DNA of 31,801 nucleotides from WHTB01 sp050699035 (GCA_050699035.1 JBOHDE010000013.1:1-31801), one strand, 5' to 3'. Shown: positions 13,646 through 22,431, counted from the first letter of the stretch. The notes: generated by a model not told the origin, from the sequence alone. Program-made: numbers and translations.

Positions 13646-16600
13646 ATGTCGAGCACGTCGTCGTTCGCCCACCTGCATGTCCACACCGAGTTCTCGATGC
13701 TCGACGGCGCGGCGCGGATCGACGAGCTGTTCGCCGAGGCGTCCCGGCTGGAGATGCCCGCGGTCGCGATGACCGACCACGGCAACCTGTTCGGCGCGTT
13801 CGAGTTCTACACGAGCGCCCGCAAGCACGGCGTCAAGCCGATCATCGGCTGCGAGGCCTACCTGACCCCGGGCACCAGCCGGTTCGAGCGGCGCCGGGTG
13901 CAGTGGGGCGGCGGCGGGCGCGACGACGTCTCCGGCGGCGGCGCGTACACCCACATCACCTTGCTCGCCGAGACCACGGAGGGCATGCACAACCTGTTCC
14001 GGATGTCGTCGTACGCGTCCCTCGAGGGCTACTACTTCAAGCCACGCATGGACCGCGACCTGCTGCAGCGGTACGGCAAGGGCCTGATCGCCACCACGGG
14101 CTGCCCCTCCGGCGAGGTGCAGACCCTGCTCCGGCTCGGGAAGTACGACGAGGCCGTCGCCAGCGCCGCGGAGTTCCGCGACCTGTTCGGGGCCGGCAAC
14201 TACTACCTCGAGCTGATGGACCACGGGCTCGGCATCGAGCGCGACATCCGGGCCGACCTGCTCAAGCTCGGCAAGGCCCTCGACCTCCCGTTGGTCGCCA
14301 CCAACGACCTGCACTACACCCGGCCGGAGGACGCCGAGGGTCATGCCGCCCTGCTGTGCGTGCAGTCCGGCTCGACGCTGGCCGACCCCAACCGGCTCAA
14401 GTTCGACGCCGACGACTTCTACCTCAAGACCGCGGCCGAGATGCGTGACGTGTGGCGCGACTTCCCCGAGGCCTGCGACAACACCCTGCTGATCGCGGAG
14501 CGCTGCAACGTCGAGTTCGCCGAGGGCCGCAACCTGATGCCGCGCTTCCCGGTGCCCGACGGCGAGACCGAGGAGACCTGGTTCGTCAGCGAGGTCGAGG
14601 CCGGGCTCGCCCGCCGCTACCCTGCGGGGATCACACCAGCGGTGCGCGAGCGCGCCGACACCGAGATCGCCACGATCTTGCAGATGGGCTTCCCGGGCTA
14701 CTTCCTGGTGGTGTCCGACTTCATCAACTGGGCCAAGCGGCAGGGCATCCGGGTCGGGCCCGGTCGCGGATCGGCCACCGGCGCGATCGTCGCGTACGCG
14801 CTGGGCATCACCGACCTCGACCCCCTCGTACACGGGCTGCTGTTCGAGCGGTTCCTCAACCCCGAGCGGGTGTCGATGCCGGACATCGACATCGACTTCG
14901 ACGAGCGCCGCCGGGGCGAGGTGATCCGATACTGCACGGAGAAGTACGGCGACGAGCGGGTCGCGCAGATCGTCACCTACGGCACCATCAAGGCGAAGCA
15001 GGCGGTCAAGGACTCGTCGCGCGTCCTCGGGTTCCCGTTCGCGATGGGTGACCGCGTCACCAAGGCGATGCCGCCGGCGGTGATGGGCAAGGACGTCCCG
15101 CTGTCCGGCATCTTCGACCCCGAGCACAAGAGGTACGCCGAGGCCAGCGAGTTCCGCCAGCTGTACGACAGTGACGTCGACGTACGCCGGGTCGTCGACA
15201 CCGCCACCAAGCTGGAGAACCTCAAACGTCAGTGGGGCGTGCACGCGGCCGGCGTCATCATGTCGAGCGAGCCGCTGATCGACGTGATCCCGATCATGCG
15301 CCGTGAGCAGGACGGCGCGATCATCACGCAGTTCGACTACCCGTCGTGCGAGACGCTCGGCCTGCTCAAGATGGACTTCCTCGGCCTGCGCAACCTGACC
15401 GTGATCGACGACTCGTTGCTCAATGTCCGGTCCAACCGTGGCATCGATATCGATCTCGAGGGCCTCGGGCTCGACGACGCGGCCACCTACGAGCTGCTGG
15501 CCCGGGGTGAGACGCTCGGTGTCTTCCAGCTCGACGGCGGCCCTATGCGCCAGCTGCTCCGGCAGATGCGTCCCGACAGCTTCGAGGACATCGCGGCCGT
15601 GCTTGCGCTGTACCGGCCCGGGCCGATGGGCGCCAACAGCCATACCAACTACGCCCTGCGCAAGAACGGCAAGCAGGAGATCACGCCGATCCACCGCGAG
15701 CTCGAGGAGCCGTTGAAGGAGATCCTGGCGCCGACCTACGGCCTGATCGTCTACCAGGAGCAGGTGATGGAGATCCCGCAGAAGCTCGCGGGCTACTCCC
15801 TCGGCAAGGCCGACCTGCTGCGTCGGGCGATGGGCAAGAAGAAGCGGGAGGTGCTCGACGCGGAGTTCGAGGGCTTCCGCGACGGCATGCTCGCCAACGG
15901 CTACTCCAAGCACGCCATCCAGACCCTCTGGGACATCCTTGTCCCGTTCTCCGACTACGCCTTCAACAAGTCCCACACCGCGGGCTACGGCCTGGTGTCG
16001 TACTGGACGGCGTTCCTCAAGGCCAACTACCCGGCGGAGTACATGGCGGCGCTGTTGACCAGCGTCCGGGACTCCAAGGACAAGATGGCGATCTACCTCA
16101 ACGAGTGCCGGCGGATGGGCATCAAGGTGCTCCCGCCGGACGTCAACGAGTCCGACGCGAACTTCACCCCGGTCGGCACCGATGTGCGCTTCGGCATGAC
16201 CGCCGTACGCAACGTCGGACGCAACGTCGTCGAGGCGATCGTCGGGTCCCGCGAGGAGAAGGGCCGGTTCACCGACTTCGACGACTTCATGAGCAAGGTC
16301 CCGCCGCTGGCGTGCAACAAGCGGGTGATCGACTCGCTGATCAAGGCCGGGGCGTTCGACTCCCTCGGGCACCGCCGGCGGGCGCTGGTCGCGATCCACG
16401 AGGACGCGGTCGACCAGTACATCGACCTCAAGCGCAATGAGGCGATCGGCCAGGACTCACTGTTTGGCGGGCTCGACGACGCCGTCGGCGCGGGGCTGGG
16501 CATCTCGGTGCAGATCCCCGACATCGACGACTGGGACAAACAGACGCTGCTCGGTCACGAGCGCGAGATGCTCGGCCTCTACGTCTCCGACCATCCGCTG

Positions 16601-17173
16601 TACGGCCTCGAACACGTGCTGGCCAGCGCCACCGACTGCACCGTCGGCCAGCTGCTGCTCGACGAGGACCGGGCCGAGGGCAGCGTCGTGTCCATCGGCG
16701 GGCTGGTGACGTCGGTGCAGCGCAAGCTGACCCGGCGCGGCGACGCGTGGGCGGTCATCCACCTCGAGGACCTCGAGGGCGGCGTCGACGTGATGTTGTT
16801 CCCGTCCACCTATCAGCTGGCGTCCACGCTGCTGGTCGACGACGCGATCCTGCTGGTCAAGGGTCGGCTGAAGCGTCGCGACGACACCCCCGAGCTGCAC
16901 GCCACCGAGGTCACGGTGCCCGACCTGAGCGACGGCCCAGCCGGACCGGTGGTCATCTCGCTGCCGACCACCCGGTGCACGCCGCCGGTCGTGGAGCAGC
17001 TCAAGGAGGTGCTCGGCACCCATCCCGGTGTCACCGAGGTGCACCTGCGCCTGCTGTCCCAGACCAACACCAAGGTGATGCGGCTCGACGACCGGCTCCG
17101 GGTCACGCCGACGCCGGCGCTGATGGCCGACCTGAAGGCCCTGCTCGGCCCGGGCTGTCTCGCCAGTCGCTAG
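13646..17173 (+). CDS. dnaE: DNA polymerase III alpha subunit
   Basis: A 1175-residue replicative polymerase. The N-terminal PHP domain keeps its metal residues (His9, His11, His13 in HLHVH; Asp44-His45 in MTDHGN), as in actinobacterial DnaE1 where this domain proofreads. The polymerase core has Asp413 and Asp415 (PDIDIDFDERRRGEV) and Asp577 (KMDFLGLRNLT). The helix-hairpin-helix part and the OB fold (about 1010-1080, VVSIGGLVTSVQRKLTRRGD) follow. I start at ATG 13646 because MSSTSSFAHLHVH is the usual N-terminus; the longer frame from TTG 13595 is non-conserved. TTGGAG is the only, rather distant, ribosome site. TAGTCT (13585-13590) may be the -10. The gene ends in two strong hairpins. Confidence 0.98.
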   Translation: MSSTSSFAHLHVHTEFSMLDGAARIDELFAEASRLEMPAVAMTDHGNLFGAFEFYTSARKHGVKPIIGCEAYLTPGTSRFERRRVQWGGGGRDDVSGGGAYTHITLLAETTEGMHNLFRMSSYASLEGYYFKPRMDRDLLQRYGKGLIATTGCPSGEVQTLLRLGKYDEAVASAAEFRDLFGAGNYYLELMDHGLGIERDIRADLLKLGKALDLPLVATNDLHYTRPEDAEGHAALLCVQSGSTLADPNRLKFDADDFYLKTAAEMRDVWRDFPEACDNTLLIAERCNVEFAEGRNLMPRFPVPDGETEETWFVSEVEAGLARRYPAGITPAVRERADTEIATILQMGFPGYFLVVSDFINWAKRQGIRVGPGRGSATGAIVAYALGITDLDPLVHGLLFERFLNPERVSMPDIDIDFDERRRGEVIRYCTEKYGDERVAQIVTYGTIKAKQAVKDSSRVLGFPFAMGDRVTKAMPPAVMGKDVPLSGIFDPEHKRYAEASEFRQLYDSDVDVRRVVDTATKLENLKRQWGVHAAGVIMSSEPLIDVIPIMRREQDGAIITQFDYPSCETLGLLKMDFLGLRNLTVIDDSLLNVRSNRGIDIDLEGLGLDDAATYELLARGETLGVFQLDGGPMRQLLRQMRPDSFEDIAAVLALYRPGPMGANSHTNYALRKNGKQEITPIHRELEEPLKEILAPTYGLIVYQEQVMEIPQKLAGYSLGKADLLRRAMGKKKREVLDAEFEGFRDGMLANGYSKHAIQTLWDILVPFSDYAFNKSHTAGYGLVSYWTAFLKANYPAEYMAALLTSVRDSKDKMAIYLNECRRMGIKVLPPDVNESDANFTPVGTDVRFGMTAVRNVGRNVVEAIVGSREEKGRFTDFDDFMSKVPPLACNKRVIDSLIKAGAFDSLGHRRRALVAIHEDAVDQYIDLKRNEAIGQDSLFGGLDDAVGAGLGISVQIPDIDDWDKQTLLGHEREMLGLYVSDHPLYGLEHVLASATDCTVGQLLLDEDRAEGSVVSIGGLVTSVQRKLTRRGDAWAVIHLEDLEGGVDVMLFPSTYQLASTLLVDDAILLVKGRLKRRDDTPELHATEVTVPDLSDGPAGPVVISLPTTRCTPPVVEQLKEVLGTHPGVTEVHLRLLSQTNTKVMRLDDRLRVTPTPALMADLKALLGPGCLASR

Positions 17174-17220
17174 CCGGCGAACCGCGCGCTCGCGCCGTAC
17201 TGCCGGTCGAGCGGGCCAAC

Positions 17221-17272
17221 CAAGCAACTGAGAGTTACCGACGTCAGGAGGTCGGTAGGTCTCCGTTGCTTG
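17221..17272. terminator. 22-bp-stem hairpin downstream of dnaE
   Basis: 17221-17242 pairs with 17251-17272, 22 positions with two mismatches and one G-U; the outer eight pairs CAAGCAAC/GTTGCTTG and the inner six CCGAC-type pairs are solid, with an 8-nt loop. It lies 48 bp after the dnaE stop and lacks a U-tract, so factor-assisted termination or 3'-end protection is likely. Confidence 0.6.
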
Positions 17273-17291
17273 CTCCTGCTGTGCCGCTGGT

Positions 17292-17345
17292 GGTGACTGG
17301 GGAAAGAAGTGCACCGCAGAGCGTGTGAACGTTTCCCCAGTTACC
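17292..17345. terminator. 14-bp-stem hairpin between convergent genes
   Basis: GGTGACTGGGGAAA (17292-17305) pairs with TTTCCCCAGTTACC (17332-17345), one G-U, 26-nt loop. The right arm contains the stop codon of the small membrane gene on the other strand, so it can serve the 3' ends of both dnaE and that gene. Confidence 0.6.
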
Positions 17346-17556
17346 CGTCGCGAGGATGAACGCGCCTGTCGCTGACCTGCCCGACCCCCTCCGGCGAGCT
17401 GTCCGCAGCGTCGTGCCGGAGCAGGTCGGGGAGGACGATGAGCGTCGCGATGGCGGCGACCACCACGCCGGCCGTCACGATCGGCGCGATCGCGAACAGC
17501 CAGACCAGGACGGCGGCCGTACCCAGCGAGAGCACGCCGTAGAGCGACTTACGCAC
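17341..17556 (-). CDS. Small two-pass membrane protein
   Basis: A 71-residue protein starting at GTG 17556 (VRKSLYGVLSLG). Two hydrophobic segments, about residues 5-24 and 26-46, are followed by a short charged tail (RHDAADSSPEGVGQ). The start is chosen because the charged RK precedes the first membrane segment; the longer upstream frame is Arg/Pro-rich and looks non-coding. There is no family assignment. It stands alone between dnaE and the accessory region. Confidence 0.55.
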   Translation of the reverse strand: MRKSLYGVLSLGTAAVLVWLFAIAPIVTAGVVVAAIATLIVLPDLLRHDAADSSPEGVGQVSDRRVHPRDG

Positions 17557-17640
17557 GACACCCCACGCAGGGCCACGCCGCGCGACACACGGCGCAGAGG
17601 CCGTCAGCGCTGGACGTGAGAACGGGACGCCCGGTGGTGA

Positions 17641-17686
17641 GCAGGACCGGCGACGGGTCGTCAGATGCCGGCATCGCCGGTCCTGC
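17641..17686. repeat. 13-bp perfect inverted repeat
   Basis: GCAGGACCGGCGA (17641-17653) and TCGCCGGTCCTGC (17674-17686) enclose 20 nt that include the palindrome ATGCCGGCAT. It lies in the 364-bp gap 17557-17920, which has no convincing gene. The rest of that gap shows only a possible -10, TAACGT (17875-17880), for the following regulator. Confidence 0.55.
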
Positions 17687-17920
17687 CAGCTGGGAGAGAA
17701 GGGCAATTCGCCGGCCGACCGGTCGCAACGAGTTGGCGTTTTCCAGCGCTCGACGTGGATCAGCCACTCGACGAGGGCCTGACATGGACTTCCTAGACAC
17801 GCCGTTAGTGCATCCAACATCGGCGAGACACAGAACCACCCTCGATGGACTCCTGAAGACGTTCCGAGGGGTGCTAACGTCCCTTTGTGTCCCGATGGTG
17901 TCCGCCATCACGGAAGGCCA

Positions 17921-18694
17921 ATGATGTCGAACGAACGCCTGCGCGGAGCCATCAGTTCTTCCGGCCTCACGTACGCCAGTGCAGCAGAGGCGCTAGAGGT
18001 CGATCCGAAGACCGTCGAACGGTGGATTAGTAAGAGCCGTACGCCCCATCGAAGACACCGCAAGGAAGTGGCGGAGCTGCTGGGGAAGGACGAAACCTAT
18101 TTGTGGCCCGTAGTCGCAGATGATCCCCGCACGGCGTCGGCGAGTCGCGCGGAGTTGGTTGAGTTCTTCCCCACTCGATCAGCGGTGCCGACGGATATTT
18201 GGGCGAGCGTTATCGACCGGAGCAAGGATTCCTTCGACCTTCTCGCCTACGCGGCTCTGTTCCTCCCTGAACACCTCGAACTCGTCCCTCGACTTGTGCG
18301 AAAAGCAAAGGGTGGTGTTCGCGTGCGTGTTCTCCTCGGCGATCCCGAAGGTCAGGCTGTATCCCTGCGCGGGCGGGAGGAAGGGCTCGGTGATGGCATG
18401 GCCAGCCGTGTCCGCCTGAGCCTCAAGTACTTCGACGAGGCAGCAACTGTGTCCGGCCTTGAAGTTCGGCTCCACGACACAGCGCTCTATGCATCAATCG
18501 TTCGTGGTGACGATATGGCGCTGATCAACGCCCACGTTTACGGCGCACCAGCTGCACAGTCGCCCGTCCTCCACCTTCAACGAGTACCCGGCGGCCGAGT
18601 TTTCGACCACTACTTGGCCAGCTTTGAACGAGTTTGGTCGAGTGCCCGGCCGACTGGCGGGACGTACTCGGCCCGTGCTGGGTCGCCGGCATGA
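17921..18694 (+). CDS. HTH regulator with DUF5919-like C-terminal domain
   Basis: A 257-residue protein. The N-terminal helix-turn-helix (about 6-60, SGLTYASAAEALEVDPKTVE, RWISKSRTPHRRHR) is followed by a domain with a phospholipase-D-like outline (FDLLAYAALFLPEHLELVPR, GVRVRVLLGDPEGQAV, VYGAPAAQSPVLHLQRVPGG). The domain lacks the HKD catalytic motif, so it is probably a sensor rather than a nuclease. This architecture, which I recall as DUF5919, is frequent in Streptomyces and relatives next to Nudix genes. The start is ATG 17921, after GGAAGG; ATG 17924 is an alternative. Its TGA overlaps the Nudix ATG (ATGA), so the two are made together. Base composition is less GC-rich than the flanking genes. 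Confidence 0.8.
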   Translation: MMSNERLRGAISSSGLTYASAAEALEVDPKTVERWISKSRTPHRRHRKEVAELLGKDETYLWPVVADDPRTASASRAELVEFFPTRSAVPTDIWASVIDRSKDSFDLLAYAALFLPEHLELVPRLVRKAKGGVRVRVLLGDPEGQAVSLRGREEGLGDGMASRVRLSLKYFDEAATVSGLEVRLHDTALYASIVRGDDMALINAHVYGAPAAQSPVLHLQRVPGGRVFDHYLASFERVWSSARPTGGTYSARAGSPA

Positions 18695-19167
18695 CCCGAG
18701 TGGACTATTACGACGATCCTGAGGCGCCAGTGCCCAACAGCATCGTTCCTTCCGCTTCTGTGCTCGTCGTTGAGGCAGATCAGGTCTTGCTGATTCACAA
18801 AGTCGACAACAATCGCTGGGCCCTCCCGGGCGGCGGCGTCGATGTCGGCGAAGCAGCTGAGGCAGCCGCCGTACGTGAAACGCTCGAGGAGACGGGTCTG
18901 AAGATCGAAGTCGTCGGCCTCATCGGCATCTATACGCATCCTCGGCACGTCATGCGCTACGACGATGGCGAGGTGCGTCAACAGTTCAGCCTATGCTTCC
19001 GAGCGATGGCCGTGGGGGGCTCACCCCGTACCCAGCCTTCGGAGACGAAGGAGGTCCGCTGGGTCTCATTCGATCAACTACCGTCGCTCGACATCCACCC
19101 GTCGATGCGGCTCCGAATCGAGCACGGGCTCGCCTGGGGGCCGGGCGATCCCGCCCATATTGCATAG
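18691..19167 (+). CDS. Nudix hydrolase
   Basis: A 158-residue protein with a complete Nudix box, G48-x5-E54-x7-R62-E63-T-x-E66-E67-x-G69-L70. It hydrolyses a nucleoside diphosphate linked to another group; the substrate cannot be told from sequence. ATG 18691 overlaps the stop of the HTH gene; a longer in-frame start at 18634 would run inside that gene. The family-typical body ends near LDIHPSMRLRIEHGL, so the gene looks full length. Its last 94 bp overlap the convergent HD gene. The HTH-Nudix pair may form a self-contained nucleotide-responsive unit. Confidence 0.92.
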   Translation: MTRVDYYDDPEAPVPNSIVPSASVLVVEADQVLLIHKVDNNRWALPGGGVDVGEAAEAAAVRETLEETGLKIEVVGLIGIYTHPRHVMRYDDGEVRQQFSLCFRAMAVGGSPRTQPSETKEVRWVSFDQLPSLDIHPSMRLRIEHGLAWGPGDPAHIA

Positions 19168-19706
19168 GCGATTGTCAGGCGCCGCTCGACCTTCAGAATG
19201 TGAGCATCCAGGAAGGGTCGAGCGCGGACAATCGCGCGATGCACCTCGGTGGTTGGGTCGTAGCGCCTGAGGATCTCGTCGATTCGGTCGGCATAGGCGA
19301 GCCGTTGCCCCTGCGGTCCGGTCGTCATGTCGGCGTACACGAGAGCATCCATGACCGGCCCCTCTTCGAGTGGGTAGCAAGCGAGTTCGTCAGCCAGACC
19401 ACGCAGGTGCGCCTCAAAACGCGCTGCCGAATGATGGGCGACTAGTGCCACAAGCCGGGGTGGGTAGCCGTGTCGCTCGAGGTGACGGGCTCCGTCGATG
19501 GAGTGGCTGCCGGTCTCCAAGAGCCCTGGAGCGTAGCCGATGTCGTGCAGCAAAGCTGCGCACATCAGGAGGTCCCGATCCGCGGAGGGAACTGTGTCGG
19601 CGATCTCGCTGGCGCGAGCGGCCACCGCCTGGACGTGCGCCCAACGATCGGTCAGCGGAGCCAACAGGCTCTGGGCCAGGCCAGCCGCTGTGGAAGGACT
19701 CGACAT
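19074..19706 (-). CDS. HD-domain phosphohydrolase-like protein
   Basis: A 210-residue HD-superfamily protein. His24 (RWAHVQAVA), His54-Asp55 (ALLHDIGYAPG) and His68/Asp71 (GSHSIDGARHL) fit the metal-binding pattern of small nucleotidases and phosphohydrolases of this type, with LVALVAHHSAARFEA following. Residues after about 187 (AGSPGPQASPCSIRSRIDGW) are atypical and encoded antisense to the Nudix gene, as though a stop had been lost. ATG 19706 lies close behind a TACGGT -10-like box, so the leader is very short. Its substrate is unknown. Confidence 0.85.
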   Translation of the reverse strand: MSSPSTAAGLAQSLLAPLTDRWAHVQAVAARASEIADTVPSADRDLLMCAALLHDIGYAPGLLETGSHSIDGARHLERHGYPPRLVALVAHHSAARFEAHLRGLADELACYPLEEGPVMDALVYADMTTGPQGQRLAYADRIDEILRRYDPTTEVHRAIVRARPFLDAHILKVERRLTIAYAIWAGSPGPQASPCSIRSRIDGWMSSDGS

Positions 19707-19851
19707 AGCGGACCAACCGTACGGCAGGTCGTGTCACGCGTTCGATCAGGACAATTGCAATTCCCTCAATGCATGTGGACTTGCTTGCCGCGTCCACAGA
19801 CGCGTCTCCCACGGCGCTGCGGCTGATTCGGCGTTGAACCGTGCGGGCACG

Positions 19852-21198
19852 ATGGACGGCATGGACGCAGCAGACCGGCCGGCCTGGGCCGTCCGGATGA
19901 CCAAGGAACGCGAAGCGCGGGCCTGGTCAAAGTCTCAGGCTGTCGCCAACCTCCGCATGACGTACGCCGGGCTGAACGGCGACAAGGAGGGCGGCAGTCA
20001 GGAGAGCCTGCTGCGACAGTGGAAGGACTGGGAGGCGGGGCGCGTACGACCGCGGCACTGGGCGCGTTACATCGCCGCGACGTTCGGCACCGTCGAGGAC
20101 GACCTCTTTCCCCCTGACGGCCGAGCGGATACCCACCTCATCACGGCCACCGGCATGGACACCGCCGAGCTGATCGCACGGCTTCGCCGGTCGAGTGTCG
20201 ACGACGCCACCTTGCACGCCGTCCAGGTGACCACCGACCGGCTCTGCACCGACTACCGGCTTCGGTCGGCGCACGACCTCCGAGTCGAAGGGCACGAGTG
20301 GCTGCGCCGGATCACCCGGTTGCTCGACGAGCGGATGACGTACAAGCAGCACGGCGAGGTGCTGTCACTCGCGGGACTGCTGGCGCTCCTGGTCGGGTGC
20401 GTCGAGTACGACGCCGGTGACCGAGTCGCCGCCGAGACGACCCAACAGTTCGCGTTGAGCCTCGGTGCGGAGATCGACAACCGCGAGGTGATGGGCTGGG
20501 CATACGAGATGGCCGCGTGGTTCGCGCTCACCTCCGGCGACTACCACCGAGTCGTCGCGGCGAGCGAGCACGGCATATCCGTGGCCGGCAAGCGAGGGGT
20601 CAGCGTGCAGCTCGCCGCACAGACCGCCAAGGCGTGGGCTCGGCTTAAGAACCGGCGCCAGGTCGAGGTGGCTCTCGACCACGGACGTTCCCTGCTTGAG
20701 TCCCTGCCCCGTACCGACAACCCCGACCACCATTTCCAGATCGACCCGGCCAAGTGGCATTTCTACGCGATGGACGCCTACCGAAACGTCGGCGAGGACG
20801 CCCTGGCGCGCATGTATGCCGAGGAAGTCCTGGGCTTGGGCAGGTCCGCGAACGGCGAACAACGGAGCCCGATGCGCAACGCCGAAGCCCACGTGACGAT
20901 GGGTGTGGTCGCGGCCCGTGCTGGGGACGTCGATGCGGCCATCGAGCATGGTCGGACCGCACTCCTGGGCCCACGGAGGTCGCTGCCCTCGTTGCTGATG
21001 GTGAGCAGGGAGCTTGCCGCCGAGGTGGCTGAAGTGACCGGCAAGAAGGACCCGCGGGCCCGCGACTACGTCGAAGAACTGCGCGCAGCCGTGGTCGCGA
21101 GTCCTAGCGACCGGCGACGATCCACCGGGCCTGCGGCCGATGACGCCACCGGCCGGACGGAGCCAGCTCGAGGAACTCCTGACGTCGCGCCTGCATGA
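19852..21198 (+). CDS. HTH/TPR-like regulator
   Basis: A 448-residue protein resembling the large actinomycete regulators with an XRE-like N-terminus (about 15-75, WSKSQAVANLRMTY and LLRQWKDWEAGRVRP) and helical repeats of TPR type (about 180-400, for example GEVLSLAGLLALLVGCVEYD and MRNAEAHVTMGVVAARAGDV). Such proteins often sense peptides or partner proteins. The start is uncertain: ATG 19852 or ATG 19861, neither with a good ribosome site; upstream frame is non-coding in character. The last 30 residues (SDRRRSTGPAADDATGRTEP) are low complexity and overlap the convergent methyltransferase by 95 bp. Confidence 0.78.
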   Translation: MDGMDAADRPAWAVRMTKEREARAWSKSQAVANLRMTYAGLNGDKEGGSQESLLRQWKDWEAGRVRPRHWARYIAATFGTVEDDLFPPDGRADTHLITATGMDTAELIARLRRSSVDDATLHAVQVTTDRLCTDYRLRSAHDLRVEGHEWLRRITRLLDERMTYKQHGEVLSLAGLLALLVGCVEYDAGDRVAAETTQQFALSLGAEIDNREVMGWAYEMAAWFALTSGDYHRVVAASEHGISVAGKRGVSVQLAAQTAKAWARLKNRRQVEVALDHGRSLLESLPRTDNPDHHFQIDPAKWHFYAMDAYRNVGEDALARMYAEEVLGLGRSANGEQRSPMRNAEAHVTMGVVAARAGDVDAAIEHGRTALLGPRRSLPSLLMVSRELAAEVAEVTGKKDPRARDYVEELRAAVVASPSDRRRSTGPAADDATGRTEPARGTPDVAPA

Positions 21199-21901
21199 AC
21201 GTGTCCCCGCGAGCGTTGGCCATGGCACGGAGCGGTCCGCCGCTCGTCATCGCCGCCCAGAAGGTCTCCGCGTCGGGATGGTCCATCGGGAACGACGGAG
21301 GTTCGTCCCGCTCGATGGTGCCTCCGGCGGCGGTCACCGCGTCACCGATACGGCCCTCCCAGGAGTCGTCGGCCGGCGGCCGGTGGCCGGCGAGAACGCG
21401 GTCCAGCAATGCGAACGGTCCGTCCTCCTCGACCACGCTCGGCCAGTAGACCACCGAGAGACGACCACCTCGACGGAGCGCGGCGACCCACGCACCCAAT
21501 GCGGCCACGGGATCGGGAAGCTGCTGGAGCCCGAACACGGAGACCACACCGGCGCACGCGCTCGACCACTGGGGATCGAGTGTCGCGGCGTCGCCTACGA
21601 CCACTCGGACCGTCGGCCAACCGGTCGCGCGCTCGCGGGCCAGGCGCACCATGCCGGCGGAGAGGTCGATGCCGACGATCTCACGCTCGGGGTGGCCGGT
21701 TACTAGCCCTGGCAGCTCTGGGAAGGTGCCGCAGCACGGCACCAGGATCGGTCCCGACGGCAGCACCGACTCGGCGCTGGCCTGCACGGCGGTCTCCACC
21801 CACGGCGCGAAGCGCGGGACGAAGTACTGCTCGTACTCCTGAGCCGCCTCGTCCCAGGCGCGGGCCAGCAGGGTCCGTCGATCGGGGTCATCACTCGTCA
21901 T
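21104..21901 (-). CDS. Class I SAM-dependent methyltransferase
   Basis: A 265-residue protein with a Rossmann methyltransferase core. Motif I is the variant ILVPCCGTFPELPGLV in place of VLDxGxGxG, followed by IVGIDLSAGMVRLARERA (motif II), VVVGDAATLD (motif III) and LRRGGRLSVVYWP. The VPCCG variant defines a branch of uncharacterised bacterial methyltransferases. The substrate is unknown. Its ATG overlaps the ybaK stop (ATGA), so both are translated from one message. The native end AGR is in line with relatives, which points to the convergent TPR gene as the one that is extended. Confidence 0.88.
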   Translation of the reverse strand: MTSDDPDRRTLLARAWDEAAQEYEQYFVPRFAPWVETAVQASAESVLPSGPILVPCCGTFPELPGLVTGHPEREIVGIDLSAGMVRLARERATGWPTVRVVVGDAATLDPQWSSACAGVVSVFGLQQLPDPVAALGAWVAALRRGGRLSVVYWPSVVEEDGPFALLDRVLAGHRPPADDSWEGRIGDAVTAAGGTIERDEPPSFPMDHPDAETFWAAMTSGGPLRAMANARGDTFMQARRQEFLELAPSGRWRHRPQARWIVAGR

Positions 21902-22416
21902 GTCCTCGACCCTCCGTCACCCGACCGCGCGATCGGCGCGTACGTGGCGGCGGTGAGCCGGGTCAGGTCGGCGGGCGACAGCTCCACGTCGAACCCCCGC
22001 CGACCGCCGGACACGAGCATGGTCACGTGCCGCTGCGCCGACGCGTCGAGTACGGTCGGCAGCCGCCGGCGCTGCCCGAGCGGGCTGATGCCGCCCCGCA
22101 CGTACCCGGTGACCCGCTCTGCGACCGCCGGGTCTGCCATCGCGACCTTCTTGGTGCCCAGTGCCGCCGCGACCGCCTTCAGGTCGAGTGACCGGTCCAC
22201 CGGCACGATGCCGACGGCGAGGGAACCGTCGTCGAGAGTCACCAGCAGCGTCTTGAAGACCCGCTCCGGCTCGACACCGAGCGCGGTTGCGGCCTCGAGG
22301 CCATAGGACGCGGCGGCGGGGTCGTGCTCGTACATGTGCGCGGTGTAGTCGACGCCGGCTCGACTGAGCGCCGTGGTCGCCGGCGTACCCGGAGACGCCG
22401 CCTTGGATCGGCTCAT
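21898..22416 (-). CDS. ybaK: Cys-tRNA(Pro) deacylase YbaK
   Basis: A 172-residue trans-editing enzyme that removes Cys from mischarged tRNA(Pro). Landmarks are VFKTLLV with the essential Lys55, SLAVGIVPVDRSLDLKAVA, GTKKVAMADPAVAERVTGY and VRGGISPLGQRRRLPTVLD. I start at ATG 22416 (MSRSKAASPGTPA) with GAGGGTGA upstream; the frame from 22497 is longer than the family. It is coupled to the downstream methyltransferase and divergent from the membrane-protein gene. Confidence 0.95.
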   Translation of the reverse strand: MSRSKAASPGTPATTALSRAGVDYTAHMYEHDPAAASYGLEAATALGVEPERVFKTLLVTLDDGSLAVGIVPVDRSLDLKAVAAALGTKKVAMADPAVAERVTGYVRGGISPLGQRRRLPTVLDASAQRHVTMLVSGGRRGFDVELSPADLTRLTAATYAPIARSGDGGSRT

Positions 22417-22431
22417 CGCGTCACCCTCACC

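Noticed and set aside
13616..16399. A 927-codon open frame on the minus strand
   Set aside because: It is exactly antisense to dnaE, has no ribosome site and reads as the biased shadow expected in GC-rich DNA.
17616..17924. 102-codon frame before the HTH regulator
   Set aside because: Arg/Pro/Ser-rich composition, no ribosome site, and it runs over a perfect inverted repeat and the regulator start.
18200..18650. Phospholipase D nuclease activity in the HTH protein
   Set aside because: The outline is PLD-like but there is no H-x-K-x4-D motif.
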